Source of the DNA: Hymenopellis radicata
Taxonomy: Eukaryota > Basidiomycota > Agaricomycetes > Agaricales > Physalacriaceae
DNA: 64,000 bases
Direction of reading: 5' to 3'
Assembly (NCBI GenBank): GCA_015501595.1
Contig: JADNRX010000029.1
Location: forward strand, 1 to 64,000
Made by a program: the position numbers and the translations under genes
The notes under the pieces: model-generated
The model's input: the letters and a program-made list of their open reading frames with translations, nothing else
Database searches by the model: none
Told to the model about the DNA's origin: nothing
In this document: positions 16,201 through 28,119 of the stretch, one piece after another
Numbering within the stretch: position 1 is the stretch's first letter
Layout: every line of letters starts with the position of its first letter

Positions 16201-17743
16201 CCAGACACGTGAAAGTGATGCGCAACGTGGGCTGGCCAGAGCCCGAGGCGATCTGCAGCAATCGCAAGACGATGCAGATATAGACCTTCCGGCACACATC
16301 ACCGCCCTCCAGGACTCTCTGAAGGTATGTCGTCTCCTTCCGATAGCCGCCCAGAAATAATCTCGATTACAGGAAGCAGAAGCCGAAAGGACTGCCCTTC
16401 AGACGGAGTTCCTCTTCCACAACAATCAGAAGGGCGACCTTGATACACACCACGACCAAGTAGGAACGGAGTTACGTCGACTTGAAGAGAGTCTTCAGGC
16501 GCTTAGCAAAGAACGCGACTTAGTCCAGGTGAATGGCATTGCATGGCTCCTCAAATGATTAGCTACTGAGGCTACTACACTGCCAGGAAAGGATAGAACA
16601 AGCAGCTCAAACCTTCGCTCAGTCACAAGGCAATGTCAAGCATTACGAAGACAAGCGTACTCGCGAAACCGTCGAGCTTGAATTTGTGGAAAAACACCTT
16701 CAGGATGCCGAGAACGTGTTCGCGGTACGTATCACTCACAAGGGGAAAGTAACACTTACCTACAAGGTCCTGCAGGACACTCGGTCGAAAGCTTTTGACT
16801 ACTGTCCGCCTGTTGCGACCCAACGTAACCCGAAAGAAATACAAAGGCTCATTGACTCCACCCAGGCCGCTGTGGAACGGGGCGGGTACGTCGTACGAGC
16901 TTCCTTTGATCTGTTGCTAACCGTGCCTTCCACAGAAATCGAGCGCTCCCTACACTGCCACAATCGACGGCAAGATTGAATACCGCCAACGATCGATTAG
17001 AGTCTGCGCGCGCAGAACGCGCAGCCATGAATGCTCTTCAAGATGTAAGCTCCTCGGTTTCCACTAATTCGGTTATTCTTACATGTTAATTTTCTAGACA
17101 TTGAAAAGGTCTCTGCAAATGCGATCTAATAGACGGGTCGAGTTCCGCAGGCATATTGCCGTTAGATGCAAAATCATTTTCCAGTTCAATATGCAGAGTC
17201 GTGGATACTTCGGAAGGCTCGAGTTCAAGCATGATTCAAACGAGTTGGAAATGCTGGTCGGTTGATATCACTCGCTTCTTACACGCAAGGCTCATCCAAA
17301 CAGGTAACAAAAGACGACGCTGCTGCTGGCGGATCTCAAGGCTCGAACGCGTCGTCCTTGAGTGGCGGGGAAAAGTCGTTTTCCACTCTTTGCTTCCTGC
17401 TTTCTCTCTGGGACGCAATCTCATGCCCAATAAGATGTTTAGGTAACATGCTTCTTCCTCTCTACCATGGCTGCCGACATTCATTGTGTTTGTAGATGAG
17501 TTCGACGTTTTCATGGATGATATCAACCGTAAAGTAGCAATCAAGCTGTTAGTACGTACTGCAGTGGTGTTTGCGCTGTTCGTAGCTGACTCGTCTCAAT
17601 AGATGGACAAAGCGAACCAAGGCGGTTCGGGGCAGTATATTTTCATCACCCCAAAGGGCCTTGGCGATATTACCGTCGGTCCTAATGTGCGTGTGCACAA
17701 GATGAGCGATCCGGAACGCAGACAAGGAAATTTGGACTTCTGA
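13273..17743 (+). CDS. SMC6: Structural maintenance of chromosomes protein 6 (SMC5/6 complex)
   Basis: ATPase subunit of the nuclear SMC5/6 complex, used in recombination repair and replication-fork stability. The N-terminus is basic then acidic (KRRRVEEEYPTPPE, ESSDSDAEQDFEAE). HGIIEQVEMHQFMCHKYLTF leads into Walker [21 protein letters not shown], which is split over three exons, the middle one only 12 nt (13738-13749). Next come STGRGTGLKSFIREG, a coiled coil, hinge motifs (TPVGPLGTFLTVHDPGKWAN), a second coiled coil, signature SLSGGEKSFSTLCFLLSLWD, and Walker B RCLDEFDVFMDDINRKVA. The end is GGSGQYIFITPKGLGDITVG. Introns number about 16, and in-frame stops in raw translation (such as after 14251) disappear when spliced. 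The part at 16880-17060 is the least certain. It converges with the DUF6593-like gene, 300 bp between stops. Confidence 0.95.
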
Positions 17744-18044
17744 ACGCCACAATATTTTTTGATAATTGTGATATTTATATTATTTTGCGCTCGGTTTCCT
17801 GTTAATGTACATCTACTCGCCGTTATATTGTATACCTACTGTTTTCATGATAAGTAATCATCCGTGTATCTCGATGTGGAACCCAATGTACACGGGCAAG
17901 GACAGCTTAGCGGTCAGCAACGTTCCTGTCTCGATATGGTCAATAAATACGCGTGGATTGAACACTCTACAGAAGTAGAAACGCAGCTAAAGCTGTCTAA
18001 ATTAGGATACAGTTTGCTATCGATACAGTAATGCGGAATGTTTG

Positions 18045-18732
18045 TTAGAAGGATTGTCCACTTTGCAAGAGAACGGCGGCGATAAGGACTGGATGAAGAA
18101 GCCCGCCCTGTACAACGTCATTCGCAACCTCCAACTTGAAGCCGTTCTGCTGCCGCTTGAGTCTCGCCAAGAGGGTGGGGGACTTCACCTCTCCAGCCAG
18201 ATACATCTGTAGGGCCCAGTCAGCTACCGTCTCATCTGTGAAGTCGAACCTACCGATATCGCGCTACCCTCTATGATCCAGAGGTAGTCCGTGTTCTGAA
18301 CCTGCATGATGCGGTATCTAATGCGAGGATAATGAGTAAAGTAGAAGCGCGATCGGCAGGGAACATAACGCACTTGTGATCACCGGACAGCCTGAGGAAA
18401 GAACCGGCGGGTTGTTTTCGTACGACGTGGAGGACTTCGACTTGGCTGCCATCGGGTCGCCATTCGATTAGACCAATGTTCTTTCCCTCCTTGCCTCTCA
18501 GGATCGTGTATCCAGGCATGGAGGTATTCGTCGTAATCTGGAACTGCGGGTGATTGTTCGGGCCCAGAACAACACAGTTGAGGACAGACGGATTAAGCGA
18601 GGTGAAGGTGAAGGCAAGCAGCGGGAGCATGCGTCGTGAAGTGGAATACGGGAGAGCGCCGTAGATTGACGGAGGAGCCTCGGAGCCCCTGCAATCCGCA
18701 GGAGTCCCCCAGATGTTATAAGGATTCTGCAT
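18045..18732 (-). CDS. DUF6593-like mushroom protein with a frame break
   Basis: Function unknown; it resembles small beta-rich proteins (DUF6593 type) found in many copies in Agaricomycetes. The start is placed at MQNPYNIWGTPADC because PPSIYGALPYS then LLAFTFTSLNPSVLNCVVLG follows the family order; the next ATG (18630) is an alternative. Conserved pieces: PGYTILRGKEGKNIGLIEWR and GSFLRLSGDHK, then, after an intron, YRIMQVQNTDYLWIIEG. The last part, DETVADWALQMYLAGEVKSP and LLHPVLIAAVLLQSGQSF, lies in another frame. The two are joined either by an implausibly short 32-nt intron (18236-18267) or by one missing base near 18258. The reading frame is also open upstream to 19011, without family resemblance. 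It could be a functional gene with an assembly error or a young pseudogene. Confidence 0.6.
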
Positions 18733-20573
18733 GTCGCGCCGAAGAATGGAATGGAAAGGAAGGCCTAGAAATGATGACTTCCCACACAAGAGCACACTCA
18801 TTAAATACGCGGCCTCGAGAAGATTGAGACATATGCACAAGCGGCGATGGCAGATCATGTTGGCAGGCGCGCGGAGATGTCGGTAGCACAGTAATGGTAG
18901 TTTTGCACTGGAAGAAGAAGACGCTAGGTCACAGCATATCCAATAAAGTAGATGAACACCGGCGTTACAAGAGAGGATCGGCATCAGAGTCTCAGGACAA
19001 ACAGTGAACACACTGATCGGCGAAGGTCAACTCTCATCAACGCGGAAACTGAGATCCTTGGTACTGCTATCTGCGTTAAGCTATAGCTATTGCTATGGCG
19101 CTGTTCCGATGGCCATAACACAACGCATCATTGAGGGATTGCGCAACGGAGACGATGAGATCGCCGCCAAGTCGGGGAACGCAGTTTTTGAGACTAGATT
19201 CTGAAGGGGACCCGTATCCTCTACCAGTGTCAGTGAATCCATCAAAACACCATAGACGCGCCAAATACAGTGACTGAGATCCCGGACCTAGCAGTGGAAG
19301 AGGCCGTGTGATGAACAGAATCCAACGAGCCCCCACGGTCGCCAATAAGCCATTCGTTTGAGTAAATTGATGATCGGAAAGGCATTTCTGGCGTGGTCTT
19401 CTACATTCAATCAGCTTCTTTAAATAAACTGAACAAGGTCGCCACCAACTGCGTAGTCGAGAGCAACAGTCTCCAGTGAGATGGTGCCTGTATGCATACG
19501 GGCCCACTACTACCCACTAAGTAAAAAGTAGGTATAAATGGGATCCGGGGATCGTGGGCAAAGTTGATCCATATTGAGCAAAAACGGCCACGTTGTAACT
19601 GTCCCGAAAAGGACAAACGTCGAAAGAGGTAATTGAATAGAACTGTGAGGACGACATGTCCACCTCGAACCCCGAATCTAGAATCCGCGGTGTTTGCTGT
19701 CTACGTGTTAAATCAGCGCTGAAGAGCATAGCAGTAGTCGAAACGAACAATGCATCAGCAAAAGAAGCACGTCTAGTCAATAGCGGCATCACTACAAGCG
19801 ATCCTCGTGTTTGACGGAAAATGCATCTCCGTAGACCGTTAGGACAGAAAGTGAGCACTTGGAAAGACATGATAATCGTGACATACAAAGAAAAGAGGTG
19901 CTCCTTACTGGTTATAATCCTTCCCTTTTCGATATGTTGCTGTTTTCGTATTTACAACTGCACTCCGAGTTCCTTGTCGACGTCAAATAATCAACACAGC
20001 CAGAACGCGGCCCACCATCGCACAAGTCTGCGCTCATCGGCGAAAATGGACATAAGCACCGCTGGAGCGCCACGTTAGACGCCTTCTGGAGGTCATGAGT
20101 GTGTAATTACCGATACATGAGACGACGGATTTGAACGCTATTAAAGGCGGTGCTTGTTTGAGAATCGAGCATTCCATCCTGACGCGTTATGAGTCATTGA
20201 GCCGTAAGCAGTGGTTCGTATTAGGTTCGCCATCGAAAACCAAAGTGGAGTTGATTCTCGACATGTCATTAGTACTCAGTACACCTAAGGAAGAGTCAAC
20301 TGAAAAGAAGGAACGATGGGAATTCAATAGCTTTACGTTCCAAATCGCTCTCGGATGAATGCCAATATTCGGGCACTCGGATGCGATGAGTACTTGTTGT
20401 ACGGATGTAACTTACTCGTTTCGTTTCGGGCACACCAGGCCAGCGTAGGGAGTAATAATTATAAACATCCCGGTTGCTGATAGTATATGTTGGGTAAAGC
20501 GTCAAGAAAGCATCTAGAAAAATAAATTTTAGTTACGTAGCGCCCATAATTCAACAAACATTCACTCACTCTT
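18733..20573. other. Long stretch without a recognised gene
   Basis: About 1.8 kb between the DUF6593-like gene and TAPT1, both on the minus strand. Open frames of 60-143 codons occur on both strands (for example 19076-19507 and 19517-19888 on minus), but none shows a domain, a plausible splice chain or a compositional coding signal. An unknown fast-evolving gene cannot be excluded. No repeat or transposon ends are seen. Confidence 0.4.
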
Positions 20574-22214
20574 CTACCATATCCTTTTAATCATCGTAAA
20601 TCGTGTCAGATCTTCGAGGCGGGCTCTCTGTCTGCCCCTCAGAACACCTTCGCCCATTTCTACGACTCTCACAGCGTCGTCTCTGGAATCATCTAGCATA
20701 CTCTTCAACTCACTATTATACTGACGTTCCTCTTTACCCTCCCCAATTGGTGGCCGCCCAAAGTCATTCTCTGGATCCTCAGCCCGACTAGCGGCCTCCT
20801 GACTATCCCGTCTAGCCGTCGCATAGCTGACCAGATTCACTCCAAGAATGATCTTCAAACCCAGGAAGCACAGCCAGAAGAGCAGACCCATCATACCCCA
20901 TTTGAGGTCAATTTCTCCGATGCTTTGACCCGCGATGAGGACGGAGAGCACCGCCAGCGGCAACGGTGCAAACCCTAGCCGGCGCGCAACCAGTGGCGAC
21001 TGGTCGACATATGTGTGCTTCCTGCGTCCCACCGCGCTGCCTGAGGTGAGATCACGACACAGGACATCCATGAAACGCGCGTATACGGAGGGTCGAATAT
21101 GATTGTATTTGGTGATAAACGCGTGCTTGAGCGAATCAACAACACACTCCGAAAGAATTACCGTCAAAACCGGGTATCCAATTGTCCACAACACACCCGC
21201 TTGTGACCAGCCAAAGCTCCTGGGCAACAGCGCATCGTGATCAAAGTGAGCTGCACTGCCAGTGAGCTCGATGAGGTTGCGAAAAGCAACGGCGGAGAGC
21301 ATCAGCGACAGGGTAAAGCGTTCGACGATATCCGCGCAAGTGAGCTGGAAAAGAATCTCCTTTTCGAACTTTTTAAACACAGAGGCCTTGATCTCGACGA
21401 ACTGATTTGACACCAGCAGGGTGAGGAGGGCGTGGTCATAGGAGTTTATCGCGACGTTGAGGGATATGAGCTGGTACACCATGACGAGTGAGTGGCCAAC
21501 AGTGTACAGTGTGGCGAGAAAAAAGTACAGGACGGTACGGAATGAGGTGGGAGAGAGACTAGAACGGGAGAAGAGGCAGTCCAAAATGTCTTGTCCAATG
21601 GACGCGCATAGACGATCCGCTATTTCTAGCGCGTTGAATATGACATATAATTTGATAGTATCCTGGCCGCGTATGCTGTGGTAGATCTTGCTCGGGTCGG
21701 TAAGTGGGCCGCAAATTAGCACAGTCAACACGAATAGCGAGACCCGCAGCAAGTCAGCTTTCTGGGACGGCGCCACGCGTTTCAAGGACAACACTCTGTA
21801 GAGTGCAAGGACGAAGCGAATGGGAAGGACGGTGAATGTGTACAGAAACGAGTCCAGACAAAGAAGGAAGCCAAAGCTCATGATCTATGCATTTTCAGTG
21901 CAAACATGGCGCGAAAGGAAGCAGCACACCTGTTCGATGGCTATGGGTATATTCAGAAAGTTGCTGACCCGCTCCCACTTGAGTTCTTGATGGGAATCAA
22001 AGTCCGTAGCCAGAAGTTCCTCGCGCAGGTAGTCCCAAAGCGAGAAAGGTGGGGGTGGCATCTCTGTGAACGTTGCCGACGTTGGCGACACCAGGCCCGT
22101 CGAGGGCGGTGACGGCGAGATGGGGTCGGCGGCAGCGAGGCGTACGCGAGGGGCACATCGTTGGTGGTAATAACGTGGGTCGGGCTTAGCGACGCTGGCC
22201 GGCGACGTCGCCAT
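20574..22214 (-). CDS. TAPT1/EMP65 family ER membrane protein
   Basis: Multipass membrane protein of the TAPT1 family (DUF747; human TAPT1, yeast Emp65). Emp65 works in the ER with Slp1 in protection of folding membrane and lumenal proteins. Exon 1 has a Pro/Ser-rich start and then FSLWDYLREELLATDFD, HQELKWERVSNFLNIPIAIE, the family signature. A 45-nt intron follows, and one long exon starts MSFGFLLCLDSFLYTFTVLP. Family motifs include DLLRVSLFVLTVLI, IRGQDTIKLYVIFNALEIAD, SIGQDILDCLF, FEIKASVFKKFEKE-like VEIKASVFKKFEKE, and DSLKHAFITKYNHIRPSVY. The tail ends RFTMIKRIW, the usual terminus. About six to eight hydrophobic segments are visible and length is about 530 residues. The first in-frame ATG (22214) is used; an upstream exon or the out-of-frame ATG at 22246 could extend it. 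Confidence 0.88.
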
Positions 22215-23353
22215 CCGTCTAACTTGGATTTCGCTTTGCGAGCCATTCAAGTCATGGTGGTCATGAGCAGCACGTAAATGAGAGAAGGTTCGGATGGCCG
22301 TTCCGGGAACCGGTCCTTCGCGGACTCTTTGCCCAGCAAGTGGTGCAATACTACAAACTTGCTACAAACTACCAGAAATGTTTCAATTATTTGAGGGCGT
22401 AGTATTACACGCCACACGTATCTGCTCTTCCATGTCTCTCGGCACTTGTCAGGACGTTTCCAAAGTATCTGAAGTACTACAAGATATTTCAAGCGGCATA
22501 TGTACCTGCTTACACCCACTCGCTACAGCCACTTGGAATTCAGTCTGACTTTTCTAAACGGACGCGTATGACCTCGCTCATATGAATACCAATTTGCAGC
22601 CGTGATTCCCAGGATTGTAATGGTACCCCAGTGGAGCCCAGTGGACTTCATCTAAGTATTCTCCCACTGATTCCACCATAAACGCCTGATGTCCGGCCGA
22701 AGCGACACAAAAATCTTCAGGATACTATTCAACAAAGCTTGGTTAACATTGCAAGCGAATAAGCGCAGATCGACTTGTGACAGGTATGATCGCGCGGGGT
22801 GTGGCGCGGCTTCTTTGGTCTCTTGACGAGCGACGACGACGACGGGCGGCAAGCATTGGGTCTCTGGTGAGTTTTACTATCTCCTCTGTGATAGTCGTGG
22901 CTCACTGACAATAGATATCGCGAACAGGACCTGCGCGTCATTGCACCTTTGACTGCAGTCACAGCCGGATGAAAGAGGTGCGTAAGTCTGATGCCATTGA
23001 TCTTCAAAGCTGATCAGACCTTCAAGTCCTCTAACATTGATACTCAGTAAGCGCGCTTCCCCACGGGTGATAAACTACTCTTTCCACTCCCAGGTATGTA
23101 CTACTAGGTGAAATTTCAGGTGAAGGCTGCTCATGACGATTCCGTCAACAGACAGATTTTTAAATTCAATCAAGACTTTCGACGCCTAACGAATTCTCTA
23201 TTTCCTGGACCTACCCTCTTATCTATCGATAATTTCGCCTGACTGCTCTATTGCCCATCGGCTAGATTTCCCTTTCCCCATCGCTCAAGATATCTACGAA
23301 TTTCATGCAACCGCATCCCTGCTTATAATCTGCAACATCTCCAATATCTCATT
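22215..23353. other. Divergent intergenic region, TAPT1 / Rua1-like gene
   Basis: Must contain the promoters of both flanking genes. Short minus-strand frames at 22652-23007 and 22247-22519 have no recognisable motif. The part just before 23354 is pyrimidine-rich (CTACCCTCTT, CATCTCC), typical of fungal transcript leaders. Nothing else is identified. Confidence 0.4.
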
Positions 23354-24852
23354 ATGATGACAGCCGACGTATTTTTATCACAGCTAAACATGGGCAGTCC
23401 GTTTCGCGAGCGCGTCGTTCCGGAAACGCGAACGTCGCAGTTTTTGCAACAGGAGGATGACTTTGAATTAGGAGCAAGTCAGAGCTCTTCATCGGCATTT
23501 GGTTCGCAATATGGCCCGTTATCAGACGCGTCCCTCGACATACCCGAAGGCATCAGCACAATACGGGATTCGCCATTTACGTACAAGACACGCAGCGAGG
23601 AAAGCTCGCCATTCCGATATGGATACACTTTGGGAGGAGTCGTGTCACCGTTTTCAGCCTCGCCTTTTGGGTTAGGTTTGCCTTACAAAAGGAGATGGGG
23701 AAGCGAAAGTCCAGTTATGCGGAAGGACGACTTTGGTGCTTTGGCCAGTGCTGCAGACCTTGGTACTATTCTTGGCAATATGGCTAGTAGAGAGCTCGAA
23801 TTTGCAGACGTGCGGCGCGAGACGCCGATGCCGATACGCCTGAGCAGGAAAGCCTTTGGTGCGAGCAGTCCATTGACACCGGTTCCACCTTCAGGAGCAA
23901 CGAAAAGGCGGAAGGTCAGCATCGCAAGTGCGTCGGAACAGGATGAGACGAGTTCGCCAGCACGTTCGTCGCCCATTCGTCCTCGTGAACGGTCGATTCG
24001 GCTACGCGCTCGTCAGCTCTCAGGTACCAAAAGTCAGGCCTCTTCACCGTTATCCTCCCCATCCAGGCCCCCGATCCCACGTCCGCTGACGCCTCCGAGT
24101 CCAATTCGCGCCATGCGCCAGCTGCCGGACGGTACACAAGTGACGGAAGGCTTTCCAAGATGGTATAGGGCATTTCCGAAGATCAAGACGGGGGGTGTAG
24201 GTGGAGCTAGCGCAGCGAAGAATACGAATGGCGGTCTTGTTGGAAGAAAGAAGGATACAGGAGAAGAAGGTGCTGGGGAGGAAGGGGCAGTGGCAGACTT
24301 GGGTGAAGACGATTTGTATACCCCGCGATGGGTCAAGGGCCGCGGTACAAGCAAAATGGGGCTCTGTCCAGTTTGTGGAGAGGAAGGAAAATCGAAGTGG
24401 TTTGCTATGAAGTTTAGCGCGTACAAGTGAGTATTTACTTTTCTTCTGTCGCGCAAATGTTGTTAATCGAATCTCCCAGTTATCACATGCAGTATGCCCA
24501 CGGGATAAGCGCTGCGACTAATCGTCCATTCGATCCGCCAGTGAAGACTCGCATTGGCCCACCCTCTCCGTCGGAGTCGGCATCTACGTCTTCCTCGAGT
24601 TCCTCCAAGTCCAAGGACAAGTCCCTGTCACGCAAAGAGTCCTCGTCGTCCCAATCTTCATCATCCTCCTTCTCTTCGTCGGGTGATAAGGAAAGAAAGG
24701 GAATTAATTTAAAACCAGAGCATGAGAAGCTATACGGGTTGTGTGGAAGGTGCGATATGTGGGTTCCAGTGGAAGGTTTGAAGGATGCTCCAGTGAAGGT
24801 TCCAGAGATGGTGTGGTGGAAGCATGCGAGGGGGTGTGGGGCACGGGGGTAA
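23354..24852 (+). CDS. Protein with Rua1-type C-terminal zinc domain
   Basis: Probable nuclear regulator. The C-terminal domain is the one named after Ustilago Rua1, an activator of ustilagic acid synthesis (formerly DUF4451); the targets here are unknown. The N-terminal half is Ser/Pro-rich and disordered. The domain begins FPRWYRAFPKIKTGGVGGAS and has putative zinc ligands in LCPVCGEEG, then WFAMKFSAYNYHMQYAHGIS, which is made by splicing a 53-nt intron (24427-24479). The domain ends GLCGRCDMWVPVEGL and WWKHARGCG. Length is 481 residues. Odd point: a run of some 40 mostly Ser/Lys residues (about 24573-24705) is inserted between the two halves of the zinc domain, where relatives usually have a short link. 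No ustilagic-acid-like biosynthetic cluster is nearby, so that role should not be transferred. Confidence 0.8.
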
Positions 24853-25236
24853 GTTTTTACATGCGGCTTGCCGTGTCTTTTGCTACTATGGTTGGAACTT
24901 GGGACTATCGGTCGTGTTGTCGGATTCTGCATTGTATTTGTTTTCGGATTGTTGTATGCTGTATTGCTCGATGTATTGCTATCCTGTTGTTACGCTTTTC
25001 CCATATAGAATTGAACCTTTAGAATCGCATTTCGTTCGAATCAAGGAAGGAGGTGAAAGCGGAGATTTCCTTTCGTGGAAAATTTTCGATCATGATTTTT
25101 TGCACGTGCATCTTGTCCTCATACCTTAAAGTTGAACTCTGTTCAGCCCACGACTGCTAGGCTGCGATTTATAACACGGAGGGCTTAGAAACGCCTTTAA
25201 TCTAAGCTCAACGGTGGGCAGCGAAAGAACTCAATC

Positions 25237-26859
25237 ATGGTGGTCAGTTTCCTATACTCATCTGAAGAGCGAGGTTAAAAGACATGTAGAAAATATCTGT
25301 CCTACAACATGCACCCTCTCAGCACCTACCAACACGTCCGGGAGACCCTACACCAATGGCCCGTAATCTCGATCCCCTCATGCACCCTTTCGCGCGTGCA
25401 AGAGAACGGACACGAGCGCTGAATGCTGCTAAAATGGACCGAATGTTTGCGAAGCCGTTTATTGCGAGTCTGGAGGGACATACAGATGCCGTAGAGGTTT
25501 TGGCGAGGAAGCCGCACGATCTCATTACAGTTGGAAGCGGAAGCTGGGACGGAGGTACATGTATCAACGCTTGCCTTGCAGGTGGCTCGCTGAACTTTTA
25601 GAAAGGCGTCATAATACACAATCTCTCCTTACGAACGCATATACTCCGGCTACCACAGGCACACAAGGGAAAGGTCTCTGGTCTCTGTTTTTCCGGAGAG
25701 TCGAGAATCCTGAGTTGTGGTGTCGATAGAAATGTCAAGTTGTGGGATATTGAATCACAATCAGTATGTCCTCAGAGCACTAAATTTCATTCTACTTACT
25801 TGTCTTGCAGGACAAGCCTGCCCTTATTTTCCCGGGAAAGAGCGCGTTCAAGTGAGTTTCTTAGAGCTGTGTCTTGTCCTCTCTCAACTGTATCCAAGCT
25901 CTATAGATCACCACCGCTACGAACCGCTCTTTGCTACTGCATCAGACCTGATACAAATCTGGGATGAAACAAAGTGAGGGCCTCTCATTTCTTCTGCAAT
26001 GCAGACTAATCCATACGATTAGAACATCCCCGATATCCAATCTCACCTTTCCTACATCCACTGAAACAATAACATCCGTCCGCTTTAATCAGAGTGAAGC
26101 GAGTGTTCTGGCTAGTATCGGCACAGACAGGACATTCACATTATACGACATACGAACGGGCAAGGCGGAACGACGGGTAATCATGCAATTCACCTCGAAC
26201 GCGCTCTCCTGGTGTCCTACACATCCAACAACACTCTTACTAGCATCCGAAGACCACAATCTTTATACCTTTGATATCCGGCATATGTCCACCCCGACAC
26301 AGATCTATAAAGCCCACGTAGCGGCAGTCATGAGCTGCGAATGGAGTCCTACAGGTCTCGAGTTTGTCAGCGGTGGATGGGATAGGACGGTGCGAATATG
26401 GAAGAAGGATAAGGGAACGGGAGAGGACGTATTCCACGGCAAGCGGATGGGACGAGTTTCTTCCACGGTGTTCACCAATGATGCGCGATTTGTCGTGTCT
26501 GGGTCAGATGATGGCAACGTTCGCGTGTGGAAATCGAGTGCGTCTGAGAAGCTGGGTGTGGTTAATGCGAGAGAACGCGCGGCGATTGAATATCGCGCCA
26601 AACTTGTGGAACGATGGAAGGACGATAAAGAAGTCGGGAAAGTTGCACGGTCCGTAGTCGTCTTGATCCCTGTGGTTGACTCTGACTTTTGGTTAGGACT
26701 CGGCATCTTCCGAAACCTGTCTATACGGCGTCCAAGCTCAAACGCACCATGCTCGAGGCGGAGAGGGTCAAAGAGGAACGCAGGCGGAAACATACGAGGG
26801 CGGGCGAGAACAAGCCCAAAGCGGAGCGCAAGAAGACCGTCATCGCAGAGCAGAGTTGA
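25237..26859 (+). CDS. SOF1: WD40 repeat and Sof1 domain protein (SSU processome)
   Basis: Nucleolar WD40 protein of the U3 snoRNP / small-subunit processome, needed for 18S rRNA maturation (yeast Sof1, human DCAF13). Exon 1 is only six bases (ATGGTG at 25237-25242), then splices to KISVLQHAPSQHLPTRPGD and PMARNLDPLMHPFARARERT, the conserved N-terminus. WD repeats follow: SLEGHTDAVEVLARKP, AHKGKVSGLCFSGESRIL, GVDRNVKLWD, NQSEASVLASIGTDRTFTLY, HVAAVMSCEWSPTGLEFVSG, GGWDRTVRIWKKD and SGSDDGNVRVWKS. The C-terminal Sof1 domain is NARERAAIEYRAKLVERW, then RTRHLPKPVYTASKLKRTM and a Lys/Arg-rich tail. Six or seven introns join in phase, and length is about 445 residues as in relatives. UTP20, a partner in the same complex, is 6.5 kb away. 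Confidence 0.93.
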
Positions 26860-27039
26860 TCTTGTATTTCTATGTGAGCTCTACCGCATACGACGCATCC
26901 TTATTTCTCATGTACCCACAGGTATATTGCAAAGTACATCTAGTGTATGTGTTCTAAATGAGACGCTCTTCCGCTTATTGCCGGCCGGCCGGCAATTCAA
27001 GGATGATAAAGGTAACCGTCTCCTTCTCTTCAACTCATC

Positions 27040-28119
27040 ATGGACTTGAACTTGAAAGACGTTCACGTTTTGGTTACTGGTAATGCTTACCCCCATATTC
27101 TTACTGCGGTTTGTTAATTCGTCTGTTCAGGCGCCAGCGGTGGAATAGGTCTGGAGACCGCTTCCCTCTTCTTAGGCGAGATTACTTGATCGAGTGACAT
27201 CGAGACTGTCGCTCAAGCTAGTTTATGCTCAGAACAAGGCGCGCGCGTCACGGCACACTACAATTCGAAGGCAGCCCCTTTGAAGCCCGTTTTGGATAAA
27301 TGGGGCAAGGAGCGTGTCCTGTTAGCCCAAGCCGACCTCGTCCAAGAAGACGCCGTTGCGAGGTTGTTCAGCGAAGCGACATCGACGTTCGGTACCGTTC
27401 AAGTGTTGATACTGAATCATGCGATATACGTAGCGGAGCCCGCGCCTCTACAGCACATGTCTCTTGACCGGTGGAAGAATACGTTTGACGCCAACGTCAC
27501 TTCGTCATTCCTTGTTGCTCGAGAGTATCTACGGTACCTGGAACGCGCAACTGACGCGGAGAAGGCGAAAGCGTCTATCGTCATTGTCGGTTCTTCTGCT
27601 GGGAAATACGGCGAGGCATTCCACGCTGAATATGCTGCGACAAAGAGCGGTAAGCGTCGATTCTTTGAGGGACGTCATCACTGATATCGTTTGGAAGCGT
27701 TGATGTATGGGTTTACGTTGAGTCTCAAGAACGAGATTGTGAAAATCGCTCCTTGGGGCCGCGTCAATTGTGTGTCTCCGGGCTGGGTCAAAACTCCCAT
27801 GGCTGAGGAGAGCCTCAAGGATATGAACATTCTTTACCAAGCGCTCGCTACGTATGTTGCTTTCTTCCTTTCGAATGCTTTGTTACTCAAGGGGAGTGAA
27901 CAGGTATCCTCTCAAAAAGGTTGCTGTGCCTTACGATGTTGCAACGCAAATCGTAATCCTCTCGTCAACGAAGGTGTCTGGACACATATCGGGCGAATGT
28001 CTGATGGTGACTGGAGGGATGGAGGGTGAGAGTTTCTGCATTTCCGAGCCATCTCTTCTGATCTTCATTTTCATGTCGTAGGACGCCTTCTGAACACACG
28101 CGAAGACCTTGGTTTGTAG
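27040..28119 (+). CDS. Short-chain dehydrogenase/reductase (SDR)
   Basis: NAD(P)-dependent oxidoreductase of the classical SDR fold; substrate unknown. Starts MDLNLKDVHVLVTG; after an intron ASGGIG completes the cofactor loop TGASGGIG. Then ASLFLEQGARVTAHYN, ILNHA (relatives usually have NNA/NAG), IVGSSAGKYGEAFHAEYAAT with catalytic Ser, Tyr and Lys (YxxxK), VNCVSPGWVKTPM and GHISGECLMVTGGMEG. The end is GRLLNTREDLGL. An odd feature is the second intron (27176-27232): it fits only with a GC donor, a non-canonical GC-AG intron, since the frame otherwise stops after IT. The His in place of Asn/Gly after ILN is unusual but close to the NAG motif. About 260 residues. The downstream aldehyde dehydrogenase is 650 bp away on the same strand; a link is possible but not shown. 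Confidence 0.88.

Noticed and set aside
19076..19888. Minus-strand open frames of 123-143 codons
   Set aside because: No domain, no splice partners and no compositional support; kept only as an unassigned region.
23354..24852. Assigning the Rua1-like gene to glycolipid (ustilagic acid) control
   Set aside because: The shared domain alone does not carry the role, and no glycolipid biosynthetic genes are nearby.
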